A stretch of DNA of 64,000 nt from CAWDVK01 sp963805715 (lineage in GTDB: Bacteria; Actinomycetota; Actinomycetes; Streptosporangiales; Streptosporangiaceae). The stretch spans positions 1 through 64,000 of the forward strand of contig CAWDVK010000007.1 of NCBI GenBank assembly GCA_963805715.1. The letters run 5' to 3'. Positions 42,163 to 51,973 of the stretch are shown here, piece by piece. A program made the position numbers and the translations under genes. Each line of letters starts with the position of its first letter. Positions within the stretch are counted from its first letter, which is position 1. The notes under the pieces were generated by a model. The model worked only from the letters and a program-made list of their open reading frames with translations, was not told the origin of the DNA and did not search any database.

Positions 42163-45100
42163 CTAGCCGTCCTGGCGCAGGGCCTTCTCGATGAGCTGCG
42201 CATGCTCGGCGGCGTGCGCCTTGGCCGACCCGGTGGCCGGCGCTGAGCTGGCCGGCAGCGTGATCGCGCGCACTCCCGTGCGCAGCAGGGCCGGCAGGTG
42301 CATGGCCATGTACGGCCAGCCCCCCAAGTTGGCCGGCTCCTCCTGAACCCACGCCATCTCGGCGCCGGGATAGCGCGCCTGCTCAGCCAGGATCTGCTCG
42401 GCAGGCAGCGGGTAAGGACGCTCGATCCTGACGATGGCCACGCTGCCGTTGCCCGCCGACCGGCGCTTCTCGGCCAGGTCATAGTAGATCTTGCCCGAGC
42501 ACAGCAGCACCCGGCGCACCGCGGCAGGATCCGGGCTCGCCGGATCGCTGATCACGGGCCGGAAGGCGCCGCTGGTGAAGTCCGCCACCGCCAACGTCGC
42601 GGTCTTCAGCCGCAGCATCGACTTCGGCGTGAACACGATCAGCGGCTTGACCCGGCCCGACAGGGCCTGCCAGCGCAGCAGGTGGAAGTAGCTGGCCGGG
42701 GTGCTGGGGATCGCCACGGTCATGTTGTCCTGCGCGCACAGCGACAGGAAGCGCTCGACTCTGGCGGAGGAATGATCCGGGCCCTGCCCCTCGTAGCCGT
42801 GCGGCAGCAGCAGGACGACCCCTGAGCGCTGCCCCCACTTCTGCTCGCCCGAGCTGATGAACTCGTCCACGATCGTCTGCGCGCCGTTAACGAAGTCCCC
42901 GAACTGCGCCTCCCAGCAGACCAGGGCATCGGGCCTGGCGACCGAGTAGCCGTACTCGAAGCCGACGGCGGCGTACTCCGACAGCAGCGAGTCATACACG
43001 TGGAACTTCGCGCTCTCGTTGTTGAACTGGCGCAGCGGCGTGTACTCCCCGCCGGTGTGCCGGTCCATCAGCACCGCATGCCGCTGACCGAACGTGCCAC
43101 GGCGCGAGTCCTGGCCGATCAGGCGCACGGTGTGCCCGTCGGCCAGCACGGATCCGAAAGCCAGCAGCTCCCCGGTGGCCCAGTCGATCTTGTCCTGCTC
43201 CACCATCGCCGCCCGGCGATGCAGCTGCGGCAGCAGCCGGGGATGGGCCGTGAAACCCTCGGGCAGATCGATCTGGGATCCGATGATCCGCTTGACGGCC
43301 TCGTGGCTGATGGCCGTCGGAGTCGCATCATGGTCTATCGGCTGCTCGGCGGCCGGCGGCGGCGCGGCCACCGCACCAGGCTCAGCGGAGCGGCTCATCG
43401 CGTCCCTGGTCTCGGTGAAGGCTCGCTCGAGTTCCTGCTGATAGTCCCGCAGGGCCTGCTCGGCCTCCTCCATCGTGATGTCGCCCCGGCCGATCAGCGA
43501 CTCGGTGTAGAGCTTGCGGGTGGAGCGCTTCGCGTCGATCAGGTCATACATGAGCGGCTGAGTGAAGGACGGGTTGTCCGCCTCGTTGTGGCCGCGCCTG
43601 CGGTAGCAGATCATGTCGATCACAACGTCCTTGGCGAAAGCCTGCCGGTAGTCGAAGGCGAGCCTGCCCACCCTGGCCACCGCCTCGGGATCGTCACCGT
43701 TGACGTGGAAGATCGGCGCCTGGATCATCCTCGCCACGTCCGTGGAGTAGACGCTGGAGCGTGATGCCTCAGGCGCGGTGGTGAACCCGACCTGGTTGTT
43801 CACCACGATGTGCACGGTGCCGCCGGTCCGGTACCCGCGCAGCTGGGAGAAGCTCAAGCGTCTCGGCCACCACGCCCTGCCCGGCGAAGGCCGCGTCCCC
43901 GTGGATCAGCACCGGCAGCACCGTGAAGCCCGGCTCGCCCATGTCGATCACGTCCTGCTTGGCCCGCACGACCCCCTCGAGCACCGGGTCGACGGCCTCC
44001 AGGTGGCTCGGATTGGCCACCAGCGAGGTCTCGATCTCGCCGCCGCCGGCGACCATATACATGCCCTCAGCGCCGAGGTGGTACTTCACGTCCCCGGATC
44101 CGTGCGTGGTGCTCGGGTCCAGGTTGCCCTCGAACTCGTTGAAGATCTGCCCGTAGGACTTGCCGACGATATTCGCCAGCACGTTCAGCCGGCCGCGATG
44201 CGCCATGCCGATGACTGCCTCGTGCATCTGCTCGCGGGAGGCCTCGGTCAGGACCGCGTCCAGCAGCGGGATCAGGGATTCGGCTCCCTCCAGGGAGAAC
44301 CGGCGCTGGCCGACGAACTTGGTCTGCAGGAACATCTCGAACGCCTCGGCCACGTTGAGCCGGGACAGGATCCGCAGCTGCTCATCATGGTCAGCGCGCC
44401 CGTGCGGTCGCTCGACCCGTGCCTGCAGCCAGGCCCTCTCCTCCGGGTTCTGGATATGCATGTACTCCACGCCGACGGTGCGGCAGTAAGAGTCGCGCAG
44501 CACGCCCAGGATCTCCCGCAGCTTCATCCGCGGCTTGCCGCCGAACCCGCCGGTGGCGAACTCCCGCTCCAGATCCCACAGCGTCAGGCCATGCTGATTG
44601 ATGTCGAGGTCGGGGTGCTTGCGCTGCTTGTATTCCAGCGGGTCGGTATCGGCCATCAGGTGACCGCGGACCCGGTAGGCGTGGATCAGCTCGTGCACGC
44701 GCGCGGCCTTGCTGAGGTCGTCCTCATGCCCGGCCGGGATGTCCTGGACCCAGCGGACCGGCTCGTACGGGATCCGCAGCGACTTGAACACGTCGTCGTA
44801 GAAGCCGCTGCCGCCGAGCAGCAGGTCCTCGATGACCCGGAGGAACTCGCCGGACTGCGCGCCCTGGATGATCCGGTGGTCGTAGGTCGAGGTCAGAGTG
44901 ACCGTCTTGCTGATGGCGAGCGCGGTAATGGTCTCCGGCGAGGCACCCTGATAGGCCGCCGGGTAGTTCATCGCGCCGACGCCGACGATGCATCCCTGCC
45001 CCTCCATCAGCCGGGGCACCGAGTGCTCGGTTCCGATGGTGCCGGGGTTGGTCAGGCTGATGGTGGTGCCGGCGAAGTCCTCGACGGTCAGCTTCCCGGT

Positions 45101-45992
45101 CCGTGCCTTCCGCACGATTTCCTCGTACGCCATCCAGAAATGGCGGAAGTCCATCGTCTCGGCGGCCTTGATGCTCGGCACCAGGAGCTGGCGCGATCCG
45201 TCGTCCTTGCGGATGTCGATGGCGAGCCCGAGGCTGACGTGCTCAGGCTCGATCAGCAGCGGCTTGCCGTCGGCCTCGGCGAAGGAGAAGTTCATCCCCG
45301 GCTCCGACGCCAGCGCCCGCACCACCGCGTAGCCGATGAGATGAGTGAACGAGACCTTGCCGCCGCGTCCGCGGGCCAGGTGATTGTTGATCACGATCCG
45401 GTTGTCGATCAGGAGCTTGGCTGGTACCGCCCGGACGCTGGTCGCGGTCGGGACGGCCAGGCTGGCCGACATGTTCGCGGCGGTCCTCGCGGCCGCGCCG
45501 CGGAGCCGGATAGCCGCCGCCCCGGCCGGTGCCGTGCTGGCGGCCGCCTGGCCAGCGCGGCGGGCTAACTGGCCGGGCCGGGCTCGCAGCGGGCGGCGGC
45601 ATGCCATTGGCCGCCTGGCTGCCGGCCTGCACGGCCGCGGTCGGGGCTGCGGGAGCTGCCGCGCCGGGCGGTGCGGCCTGTCGCGGGCCAGCAGCGGGCG
45701 GGCCGGACGCGGCGGGCGGCGTGCGGGTTACCCCGGCGGAGCGGTCTGATCCCTTGGCCGGCCGGGGGTGGTAGTCGGCGAAGAAGCTCCACCATGCCCG
45801 GTCTACTGAGCTCGGATCGGCCTGATAGCGCTGGTAGAGCTCGTCGACTAGCCACTCGTTCGGCCCGAAGTCGGTTACCCCGGAGCGGCCGGGCGGCTGT
45901 GCCCCGTCTGCCTCTGCCGAACTCGGCTGGCTGGCTGCTGGCACGGTGAGATCCGCGGATGCCCGCGGAGACTCAGAAGACACGGCGGACAT
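42163..45992 (-). CDS. kgd: 2-oxoglutarate dehydrogenase E2-E1 fusion (Kgd), split by two frameshifts
   Basis: Actinobacterial Kgd joins an acyltransferase domain to the thiamine-diphosphate E1 in one chain of about 1,250 residues and runs the oxoglutarate step of the TCA cycle. Three pieces are seen. The N-terminus from ATG 45992 has GPNEWLVDELYQRYQAD and a proline/alanine linker. The middle frame (to 43769) has the acyltransferase DHRIIQGAQSGE, IGMAHRGRLNVLANI and the ThDP motif GDAAFAGQG. The last frame (from about 43857) begins SFSQLRGYRTGG and runs to LPHGYEGQGPDHSSARVERF and the end. The frame changes in the linker (about 45540-45600) and again at about 43853, where one extra T fits. 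Because the enzyme is central, sequence error is likely. Confidence 0.92.
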
Positions 45993-45999
45993 CGCCCTC

Positions 46000-46489
46000 T
46001 TCCGGAGCTGGATTTGCTGTCATTTCCCGCATAGTCAAGGCTACCCGGCAGATGCACAGGGCCGCTCCGAGGCAGCGTCGCGCGGGACCGGGCTAGCTTA
46101 CCGGGCGGGCGCCCGCGTGCCCGGCCTTCCAGTCGGCTGACCTGCGAGCCTTCCCCGGCCTGAGCCCTGCGGGCTGACCCGGACGGCTAAGGCCGCGCCG
46201 CCGCCAGGGCCCGCGCCGCCGCCAGGGCCTGCGCCGCCGCCAGGGCCCGCGCCTTCGCTGGTACCGCGGCGGCGCGCCGTGCTGGCCCGCCCCGTCGGGG
46301 CACTCGCCGCCGCCGCCGATGGGCGATGGCGAGCCGTTCCCATTACGATGCACGAGGGCGGCAGCGCGCGCTGGCCGGCTCGCCGCGGGGCCGGCCGACG
46401 GCGGGTGCCGGCGCGAGCCGTCGGCGGCAGCTGGCCGCGCCGTTCGGCGCTGCCCGCCTGACAGTGCCGCCTGACAGTGCCGGCCCGCG
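46000..46489. other. Intergenic region between kgd and dedA
   Basis: I see no supported gene. It contains the promoter region of kgd and a 3 x 18 bp repeat (46200-46253). The open frames across it are proline/arginine/alanine-rich and lack ribosome sites. Confidence 0.45.
46200..46253. repeat. Tandem repeat, 3 x 18 bp
   Basis: The unit GCCGCCAGGGCCCGCGCC occurs three times (one C-to-T change), in the gap between kgd and dedA. Confidence 0.85.
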
Positions 46490-46537
46490 ATGCCGGCCGT
46501 GGCGGCCGCCGTGACGGCACGGAAGGGTCGGCATGTT

Positions 46538-47145
46538 GTGAGCTCCCTGGCGAGTGACCTCACCCACCTCAGCGGCTGGCTGGCCTACGGGCTCGTGGCC
46601 GCGCTGGTGTTCGGCGAGACCGCCATATTCCTCGGCTTCGTGCTGCCCGGCGAGACCGCGGTGGTCCTGGGCGGCGTCCTGGCCAGCCGCGGCCATGTCT
46701 CACTCGGCCTGCTGATGGTCATCGTCGTGGTAGCCGCCATCGCCGGGCCGCTCGTGGGCTATGAGATCGGCCGGCGGCTGGCGACCGGCTTTTCTCCTCT
46801 CGCGCCCTGCGCCGCATTCCCGGCGGGGCGGAGCGGACCAGGAATACGCTGCAGCGGCGCGGTGCCGCGGCGGTCCTGATCGGCCGGTTCGTGGCCGTGG
46901 TGCGCGCGCTGATGCCCGCCGCGGCCGGGGCGGCGGAGATCCCCTACCGCAAGTTCCTGGCCTACAACGCGCTCGGCGGCGTCGTCTGGGGGGTCGGCTA
47001 CTGCCTGCTGGGCTACCTGGCCGGCTCGGCATACAAGGTCATCGAGGAGCGGGTCGGAGTCGGCCTGGCCGTCGCGGTGGCCGTCATCGTGGTGGTGGCG
47101 GTCGCGGTCTGGGCCTTCCGCAGGCACCGGGCCCGGGTCAGCTGA
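46538..47145 (+). CDS. DedA/VTT-family membrane protein, frameshifted
   Basis: DedA proteins are lipid scramblase-like transporters, some of which recycle undecaprenyl phosphate. The first part has GLVAALVFGETAIFLGFVLP and the conserved glycine motif LPGETAVVLGGVLASRG. After GYEIGRRL (near 46789) one G is missing from what should be a GGG run, and the frame fails. The restored frame reads GDRLFSSRALRRIPGGAERT, then LIGRFVAVVRALMPAAAGAA (the second family motif, FxRxxP-like) and ends at 47145. The GTG at 46538 has GGAAGGG ten bases upstream; ATG 46490 is the alternative. Confidence 0.85.
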
Positions 47146-47171
47146 CCGGGGCACGGCCGGACCGCAGCAGT

Positions 47172-47287
47172 GCGCAGCCGGGGCCAGAGCGCAGCCGGGG
47201 CCAGAGCGCAGCCGGGGCCAGAGCGCAGCCGGGGCCAGTGCGCAGCCGGGGCCGAGCTCAGCCGGGCCAGAGCTCAGCCGGGCCAGT
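47172..47287. repeat. Tandem repeat, 7 x 16-17 bp, after dedA
   Basis: The unit GCGCAGCCGGGGCCAGA is repeated four times, then three 16-bp variants (GCTCAGCCGGGCCAGW). It fills most of the gap between dedA and the BlaI-like gene. Confidence 0.93.
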
Positions 47288-47390
47288 GCACGATTAACCG
47301 CCCGGGTGCCGCAATCCTGCACCCGCGCTCCGCGCCGCCCCGGGCGCCTGCGCCGTCCGTGCTTAGCTGGTGGTCCGGAGGTGGCGGAGC

Positions 47391-47768
47391 GTGCGCGAAT
47401 TTGGCCAGCTGGAAAGCGCGATCATGGACGTCCTGTGGGCCCAGGAGCGGCCCTTCTTAGTGCGTGAGGTTCGCGAGCGGCTGCACTACGGCCGCCCGGT
47501 CGCTTACACCACGGTGATGACGGTCATGACCATCTTGTACGGCAAGGGCGTGCTGCGCCGGGAGAAGCACGGCCGGGCCTGGCGCTACTGGCCCGCCGAG
47601 GCGAGGGAGGAGCACGACGCCCGGCTGATGGCCGAGGTACTGCGCTCGGGCGGCGACAGGCCGCGCACCATCCGGCAGTTCCTGGAGCGGGTCACCGACG
47701 AGGAGATGGACTGCCTGCGCGCCGCGCTCGACGCGGCGGGCGCCGGGCGCGCTGTGCCGGCCCGCTAG
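47391..47768 (+). CDS. BlaI/MecI-type repressor
   Basis: The 125-residue winged-helix protein is of the BlaI/CopY family (FGQLESAIMDVLWAQERPFL, the helix-turn-helix AYTTVMTVMTILYGKGVLRR, and a C-terminal dimerisation part). Members repress beta-lactamase, copper or cytochrome genes and are usually cut by a BlaR-like M56 peptidase, but no such partner is encoded here. GTG 47391 has GGAG upstream. Its stop overlaps the end of the convergent hydrolase gene by four bases. Confidence 0.88.
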   Translation: MREFGQLESAIMDVLWAQERPFLVREVRERLHYGRPVAYTTVMTVMTILYGKGVLRREKHGRAWRYWPAEAREEHDARLMAEVLRSGGDRPRTIRQFLERVTDEEMDCLRAALDAAGAGRAVPAR

Positions 47769-48595
47769 GGCAGGCTCGGCGCAGCAGCGAGCGAACCGCC
47801 GAATACGTCGTCTCGCCTGTTGCCCAGGCACGGCAGCGCTTGCCGCACCCGCGCGGTGAGGGCCGTGTCAACGTCGCCGACCGCGATGCCAGGGCCCGGC
47901 CCGAGGTCGATCCGCACGGTCCCCATCGGGTCCACCAGCATGCTGCGGCCGATTCCGGTCGGCGCCCTGGTGGGCGGCTCGGCGGGATCGGGGACCTGGC
48001 CGACCGCGGCTACCCAGATCGTGTTCTCGATCGCCCGCGCGCGCACCAGCGTGACCCAGTGCTCTTCCTTGAACAGCCCGGCGGCCCAGGCGGCCGGGAT
48101 CACTAGCAGGTCGGCGCCGCGCGCGGCCAGGGCGCGCGCCAGCTCGGGGAACCGGACGTCATAGCACGTCAGCAGCCCCACCTTGAGGCCAGCCAGGTCG
48201 GCAAGCACCGGCTCGCTGCCCGCCGCGACATCGTCTGACTCGCGGTGGCCGAGCGCATCGAAGAGGTGAATCTTCCGGTAGGCAGCCGCCAGGCGGCCGT
48301 CGCCATCGAAGCCGACCGCGGTGTTGAAGACCCGGCCGTCGGGCGCGGGCTCAAAGACCCCGGCCACGATCGCCACCTGACTGTCGCCCGCAATATCCCT
48401 CAGGCCATGACAAAACGGGCCATCGACTGGCTCGGCCGCGCCGCGGAGGCTGGCCGCGAAGGAAACCTGCGTCCCTTCGGGGAACACCGCCAGCTGCGCG
48501 CCTTGCGCTGCTGCGCTCGTCACGGCGGCGGCTACCCGCTCCAGGTTGACGGACGGGGTGGAGCTGACCGGAATCTGGCCCAGGGCTACGCGCAT
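47765..48595 (-). CDS. Carbon-nitrogen hydrolase (nitrilase superfamily)
   Basis: The 276-residue amidase shows the Glu-Lys-Cys triad in LAVFPEGTQV, YRKIHLFDA and LLTCYDVRFPELARALAARG, close to the Nit/omega-amidase branch that deaminates dicarboxylic amides or deaminated glutathione. TACGCT lies exactly 6 bases before ATG 48595, so the mRNA is predicted to be leaderless. Confidence 0.9.
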   Translation of the reverse strand: MRVALGQIPVSSTPSVNLERVAAAVTSAAAQGAQLAVFPEGTQVSFAASLRGAAEPVDGPFCHGLRDIAGDSQVAIVAGVFEPAPDGRVFNTAVGFDGDGRLAAAYRKIHLFDALGHRESDDVAAGSEPVLADLAGLKVGLLTCYDVRFPELARALAARGADLLVIPAAWAAGLFKEEHWVTLVRARAIENTIWVAAVGQVPDPAEPPTRAPTGIGRSMLVDPMGTVRIDLGPGPGIAVGDVDTALTARVRQALPCLGNRRDDVFGGSLAAAPSLP

Positions 48596-48616
48596 GACGG
48601 CAGCGTAGCTCGTGCC

Positions 48617-48889
48617 CTACCGGATCGCCCCGGCCAGTTCGCTGGCCTCGGCCAGCGGGCCGGCCGTCGCGTCCTGCATCAGCGCTGGCGCCGACCGGGC
48701 CGCCGGCCGCCTGCTCTGGTCGGCGTGGAAGGCGAGCAGGCGGCGTGCTGCGGCCATCCCTCGTCCCGGCGCCGGCAGGCCGAGGCTCTGCGCCGAGTCC
48801 TCGCGCGCGCTGGCGACGCTCACCAGCAGGGCGGCGGCCAGCGGCGCGCTGACGATCACGGCGGCGATGACAAGAAGCGCGATGATCAT
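48617..48889 (-). CDS. Small single-pass membrane protein
   Basis: The 90-residue protein has one N-terminal helix (MIIALLVIAAVIVSAPLAAA) and a polar C-terminus. I do not recognise the family. ATG 48889 has GGGGAG upstream. The gene ends 21 bases before the hydrolase start and is divergent from gntR. Confidence 0.6.
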   Translation of the reverse strand: MIIALLVIAAVIVSAPLAAALLVSVASAREDSAQSLGLPAPGRGMAAARRLLAFHADQSRRPAARSAPALMQDATAGPLAEASELAGAIR

Positions 48890-48992
48890 GACGCTCAGCT
48901 CCCCTCGAGTGGTCCGCGGGTGGCGCCGGCGTGTCGCTGCGATCCCTTCGCGCGATGGCGCTAGCATCAGCCCGATCTTTCTTCTGATTAGA

Positions 48993-49006
48993 CTCATACC
49001 AATGAG
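48993..49006. promoter_or_regulatory. Inverted repeat in the gntR divergent promoter region
   Basis: CTCAT-ACCA-ATGAG is a perfect inverted repeat. The flanking AGACTCAT recurs at about 49058. It may be the operator of the GntR-type regulator. Confidence 0.4.
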
Positions 49007-49096
49007 CGGTCTGTTTGAAACCTGCCCTACGGGTTACATTCCACCTATCCAGATGGTGAGACTCATGGGCATGACCCAGAGGGGAGCGCTGGATTG

Positions 49097-49861
49097 GTGG
49101 CGCCGAAATACCAGGAAATCGCCGATCGCCTGCGGGACCAGATCGGCAGCGGAGCGCTGGCGCCGGGGGATCGCCTGCCGAGCGAGCCCGAGTTGATCGC
49201 CGAGCACCAGGCCTCCCGTAATACGGTCCGGCTGGCCATCGCGCTGCTGACCAATCAGGGCCTGGTGGTGACGCGCCAGGGCCTCGGCACGTTCGTGCTC
49301 GAGCCGGCCAAGCCGTTCACGGCCCTGCTGTCCCGGGTGGACATGCCGCCGACCAATCAGTACGAGTCCACGGCCATGCCGGTCGTGGGGCCAGCGGAAA
49401 GCGAGCCGCAGACCGTCAGGTTCCTGGTGGAGAGCGCCCCGGCCAGCGCCAGCGTGGCCGAGAAGCTGGAGATCGCCGCCGGCGACCCCGTCATCATCCG
49501 GCGGTCGCAGCAGTACCTGGACGATGCCCCGTGGATGATCATCAATTCCTACTTCCCGATGGACATCGCCAGCGGCACGGCTTTGGAGCAGGCCGGGAAG
49601 GTCGAGCAGGGCACGAACCGGCTGCTCGCCGACCTCGGGCACGAGCAGGTCGGCTTCACCGACGAGATCGGTGCCCGGATGCCCGACACGCCGGAGTTCG
49701 ATTACTTCCAGCCGCCCACCGGCACCCCGGTGATCGTGGTCAACCGCACCTCCTACAGCTCGGAGCGGCCGATCCGGCTGACCCGCTACATCTACCGCGG
49801 CGACCGGGTCCGGCTCGTGCATGAGCAAGGCAGGATCCCGGAGAAGTACCGGACGGCCTGA
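49097..49861 (+). CDS. GntR/HutC-family transcription regulator
   Basis: The 254-residue regulator has an N-terminal winged helix (YQEIADRLRDQIGSGALAPG, DRLPSEPELIAEHQASRNTV) and a C-terminal UTRA ligand-binding domain (EKLEIAAGDPVIIRRSQQYL, LTRYIYRGDRVRLVHEQGRI). This is the HutC subfamily, usually sensing a sugar phosphate or an amino-acid metabolite. It starts at GTG 49097 (or TTG 49094) after GGGGAGCG. No catabolic genes are adjacent, so the target is unclear. Confidence 0.9.
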   Translation: MAPKYQEIADRLRDQIGSGALAPGDRLPSEPELIAEHQASRNTVRLAIALLTNQGLVVTRQGLGTFVLEPAKPFTALLSRVDMPPTNQYESTAMPVVGPAESEPQTVRFLVESAPASASVAEKLEIAAGDPVIIRRSQQYLDDAPWMIINSYFPMDIASGTALEQAGKVEQGTNRLLADLGHEQVGFTDEIGARMPDTPEFDYFQPPTGTPVIVVNRTSYSSERPIRLTRYIYRGDRVRLVHEQGRIPEKYRTA

Positions 49862-49914
49862 CCTGCTCCCGGCTGGCCTGAGCCAGGCCCGCTTCCTCGG
49901 CTAACGTGTCGGGA

Positions 49915-50469
49915 GTGCTCGCGCTCCTCTTTGTCGCGGCTTCGGTCGGGTTGTCGAACTTCGCCGCTGCCCTCAGCATCGGAGTCGCGGGCGTCGATGC
50001 CAGGACCCGGCTGCGGGTCGGCCTGGTGTTCGGGGCCTTCGAGGCGGGCATGCCCGTCATCGGCCTGCTCATCGGCGGCCAGTTCGCCGCCGAGCTCGGC
50101 CTGGCCGGACGCTGGGTCGGGGCGGCTCTGCTGATCGCGGTCGGCATCTACGGGCTGATCGGGTCGCTGCGCAGGCGGGGACCCAAGATGGCCGCGGACA
50201 GCCGCTATGGCGCCGGCACGGGGCGGCTGCTGCTGACCGGCCTGGCCCTCAGCCTGGACAACCTGGTGGTGGGATTCGCGCTCGGTACCTATCAGACGCC
50301 CGTCCTCCTCGGGGTCCTGGTGATCGGCGGTGTCAGCGTGGCGCTGTCGCTGGCCGGCCTGGAGCTGGGGGCCCGGCTCGGCCGGAAGGCCGGCCAGCGG
50401 GGCGAGCAGATCGGCGGACTGATCCTGATATCGGTCGGCATCGCGATCGCGGCCGGGGCGCTCAGCTGA
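49915..50469 (+). CDS. MntP-like small membrane transporter
   Basis: The protein has six membrane helices in 184 residues, with two related halves. The conserved acidic or polar residues (SNFAAALSIGVAGVDARTRL, ALSLDNLVVGFALGTY) are characteristic of the MntP family of manganese exporters. The GTG at 49915 is chosen because TAACGT lies 7 bases upstream (leaderless); GTG 49906 overlaps that -10. The 3' end overlaps the convergent sedolisin gene by eight bases. Confidence 0.82.
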   Translation: MLALLFVAASVGLSNFAAALSIGVAGVDARTRLRVGLVFGAFEAGMPVIGLLIGGQFAAELGLAGRWVGAALLIAVGIYGLIGSLRRRGPKMAADSRYGAGTGRLLLTGLALSLDNLVVGFALGTYQTPVLLGVLVIGGVSVALSLAGLELGARLGRKAGQRGEQIGGLILISVGIAIAAGALS

Positions 50470-51973
50470 GCGGGGCCACGCTCAGCCGGCCAGCGACGGC
50501 GCCGGCGCCGCGCGCGAGACCGGGCAGTCCGGTCGGCAGGCCGGCTGGCGCCCCGGCGCGCGGCAGGGCCGGAGCCGGGGCTGCCGGAGCGCGGCCGGCC
50601 GCCCTGGCGAGCTCGGGCACGAAGTACCTGGCATCGATGGTGCCGGTCCCGGATACGAGGTCATAGCCGCGCCTCGCGCTGAACCCGGCGACCGTGTGCT
50701 CGGTGCCGCCCTGGTCGAAGGTCATGCTGTTGCTGCCGGTCAGGATGTCGGTCAGGCCGCGCTCGTGATGGGCCAGCATGCGATACAGCGCCGGGTTGAT
50801 CAGCCCGAGCGGGTGGCCGGCCACCTGGTCGGCGAGGGCCACGACGCCGGCCAGCAGCGGCGTCGCGAGACTGGTACCGCAGACCCCGTCCCAGTGCTCC
50901 GGCCCGGTGCCGCCGAAGCTCGCGTAGATGGCCACGCCGCTCGCGCAGGATGCGTCCATCGCGATGTCGGGCACGCCGCGGCGGCTGCCCGTCACGCCAG
51001 CCACGCCGTCCTGATAGGCCGGGCGGGCGAAGACGATGGACCTGCCGCCGCCTCCGTCGCTCCAGGCAATGTCCGGCCTGCGCCGGACACCGCTGCTGGT
51101 CAGGTCGAGCTGGGTACCCCCGACCGCGGTCACCAGCGGGTCAGTGGCCGGCCACTGAACGGCCCGGCTGGTGTAGAGATCCCGCATGTTGTAGGTCTCG
51201 CCGGTGGCCCCGGTATCGCCGGTGGCCGCGAGCACGGTGACATGACGGGCCGACGCGAGCCGGTACGCTGCCCGCAGGCTCAGCAGCGAGGCTCGCGACG
51301 GGAACGTCTGCTCGGTTGCCGCGAAGCTCTGGCTGATCACCTGGCCCAGGTGGTTGCGGAGCACGTACTCCTCGGCCGCGACGATCTGCGGGAAGCCGGT
51401 GGTCCCCTCGTTCTCCGAGGTCGGGGTCTCGGCCAGCAGGATCCTCGCGGCCGGCGCCATCACGTGCGCCCACTCCACGTCCAGCGTCGTCTCGGTGGCC
51501 CAGCCCTCCCGGTTGCTGGTCGCGCGGTACGGCGGCACCACCCCGGCCGGCTGGATCACCGTGAAAGCCGGCGGGGGCGGCAGGCCGAAAGCCTGATCGA
51601 AGCCCGTCAGGTCGCGGCCGATCGTCGGCGAGCCGAAGGAATCGACGATGACGATCGTCTGGCCGCGGCCACTGATGCCCCGGGCCAGCAGCGGGTCCAG
51701 GTCGTAGGCGGTCCGGATCTGGGCTGGCGTCAGTCCGACGCCAGCGGGGCTGTCGGCGGCGGCGCTGACCCGGGCGCCCGGCGAGATGCTCAGCGCCGGC
51801 GCCGCGGCCCAGCCCGGCCGCGCCGCGATGCCCGGGCCGGGCCCCGCGCCGGGCCCGGTGCCGCTGCCCGCTGCGGCCAGCGCGAGAACGCCGATGGCAG
51901 CGCCCGCCAGCACAGCCTGCCGGCGGCGCATCAGAGCCGTTCCGTCCGCTGCGGGCTCAGCATGGCCGGTCAC
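50462..51973 (-). CDS. Secreted sedolisin-family serine-carboxyl peptidase (S53)
   Basis: An N-terminal signal helix (MRRRQAVLAGAAIGVLALAA) is followed by the mature catalytic domain with almost no propeptide: GQTIVIVDSFGSP, the Glu/Asp pair in ETTLDVEWAHVMAPAA, and the nucleophile in VCGTSLATPLLAGV. It also has a calcium-binding C-terminus with DILTG and GYDLVSGTG. The missing long pro-domain is unusual for S53 but common in actinobacterial relatives. The GTG at 51973 overlaps the ferredoxin stop (GTGA); ATG 51931 begins the signal helix and is an equally good start. Confidence 0.9.
   Translation of the reverse strand: MTGHAEPAADGTALMRRRQAVLAGAAIGVLALAAAGSGTGPGAGPGPGIAARPGWAAAPALSISPGARVSAAADSPAGVGLTPAQIRTAYDLDPLLARGISGRGQTIVIVDSFGSPTIGRDLTGFDQAFGLPPPPAFTVIQPAGVVPPYRATSNREGWATETTLDVEWAHVMAPAARILLAETPTSENEGTTGFPQIVAAEEYVLRNHLGQVISQSFAATEQTFPSRASLLSLRAAYRLASARHVTVLAATGDTGATGETYNMRDLYTSRAVQWPATDPLVTAVGGTQLDLTSSGVRRRPDIAWSDGGGGRSIVFARPAYQDGVAGVTGSRRGVPDIAMDASCASGVAIYASFGGTGPEHWDGVCGTSLATPLLAGVVALADQVAGHPLGLINPALYRMLAHHERGLTDILTGSNSMTFDQGGTEHTVAGFSARRGYDLVSGTGTIDARYFVPELARAAGRAPAAPAPALPRAGAPAGLPTGLPGLARGAGAVAGRLSVAPLS

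Noticed and set aside
43778..45568. 596-residue plus-strand frame across kgd
   Set aside because: It mirrors the Kgd coding strand and has no recognisable fold; it is open only because of the high GC content.
46093..46563. Two overlapping minus-strand frames between kgd and dedA
   Set aside because: They are made of repeat-derived arginine/glycine/proline sequence and lack initiation signals.
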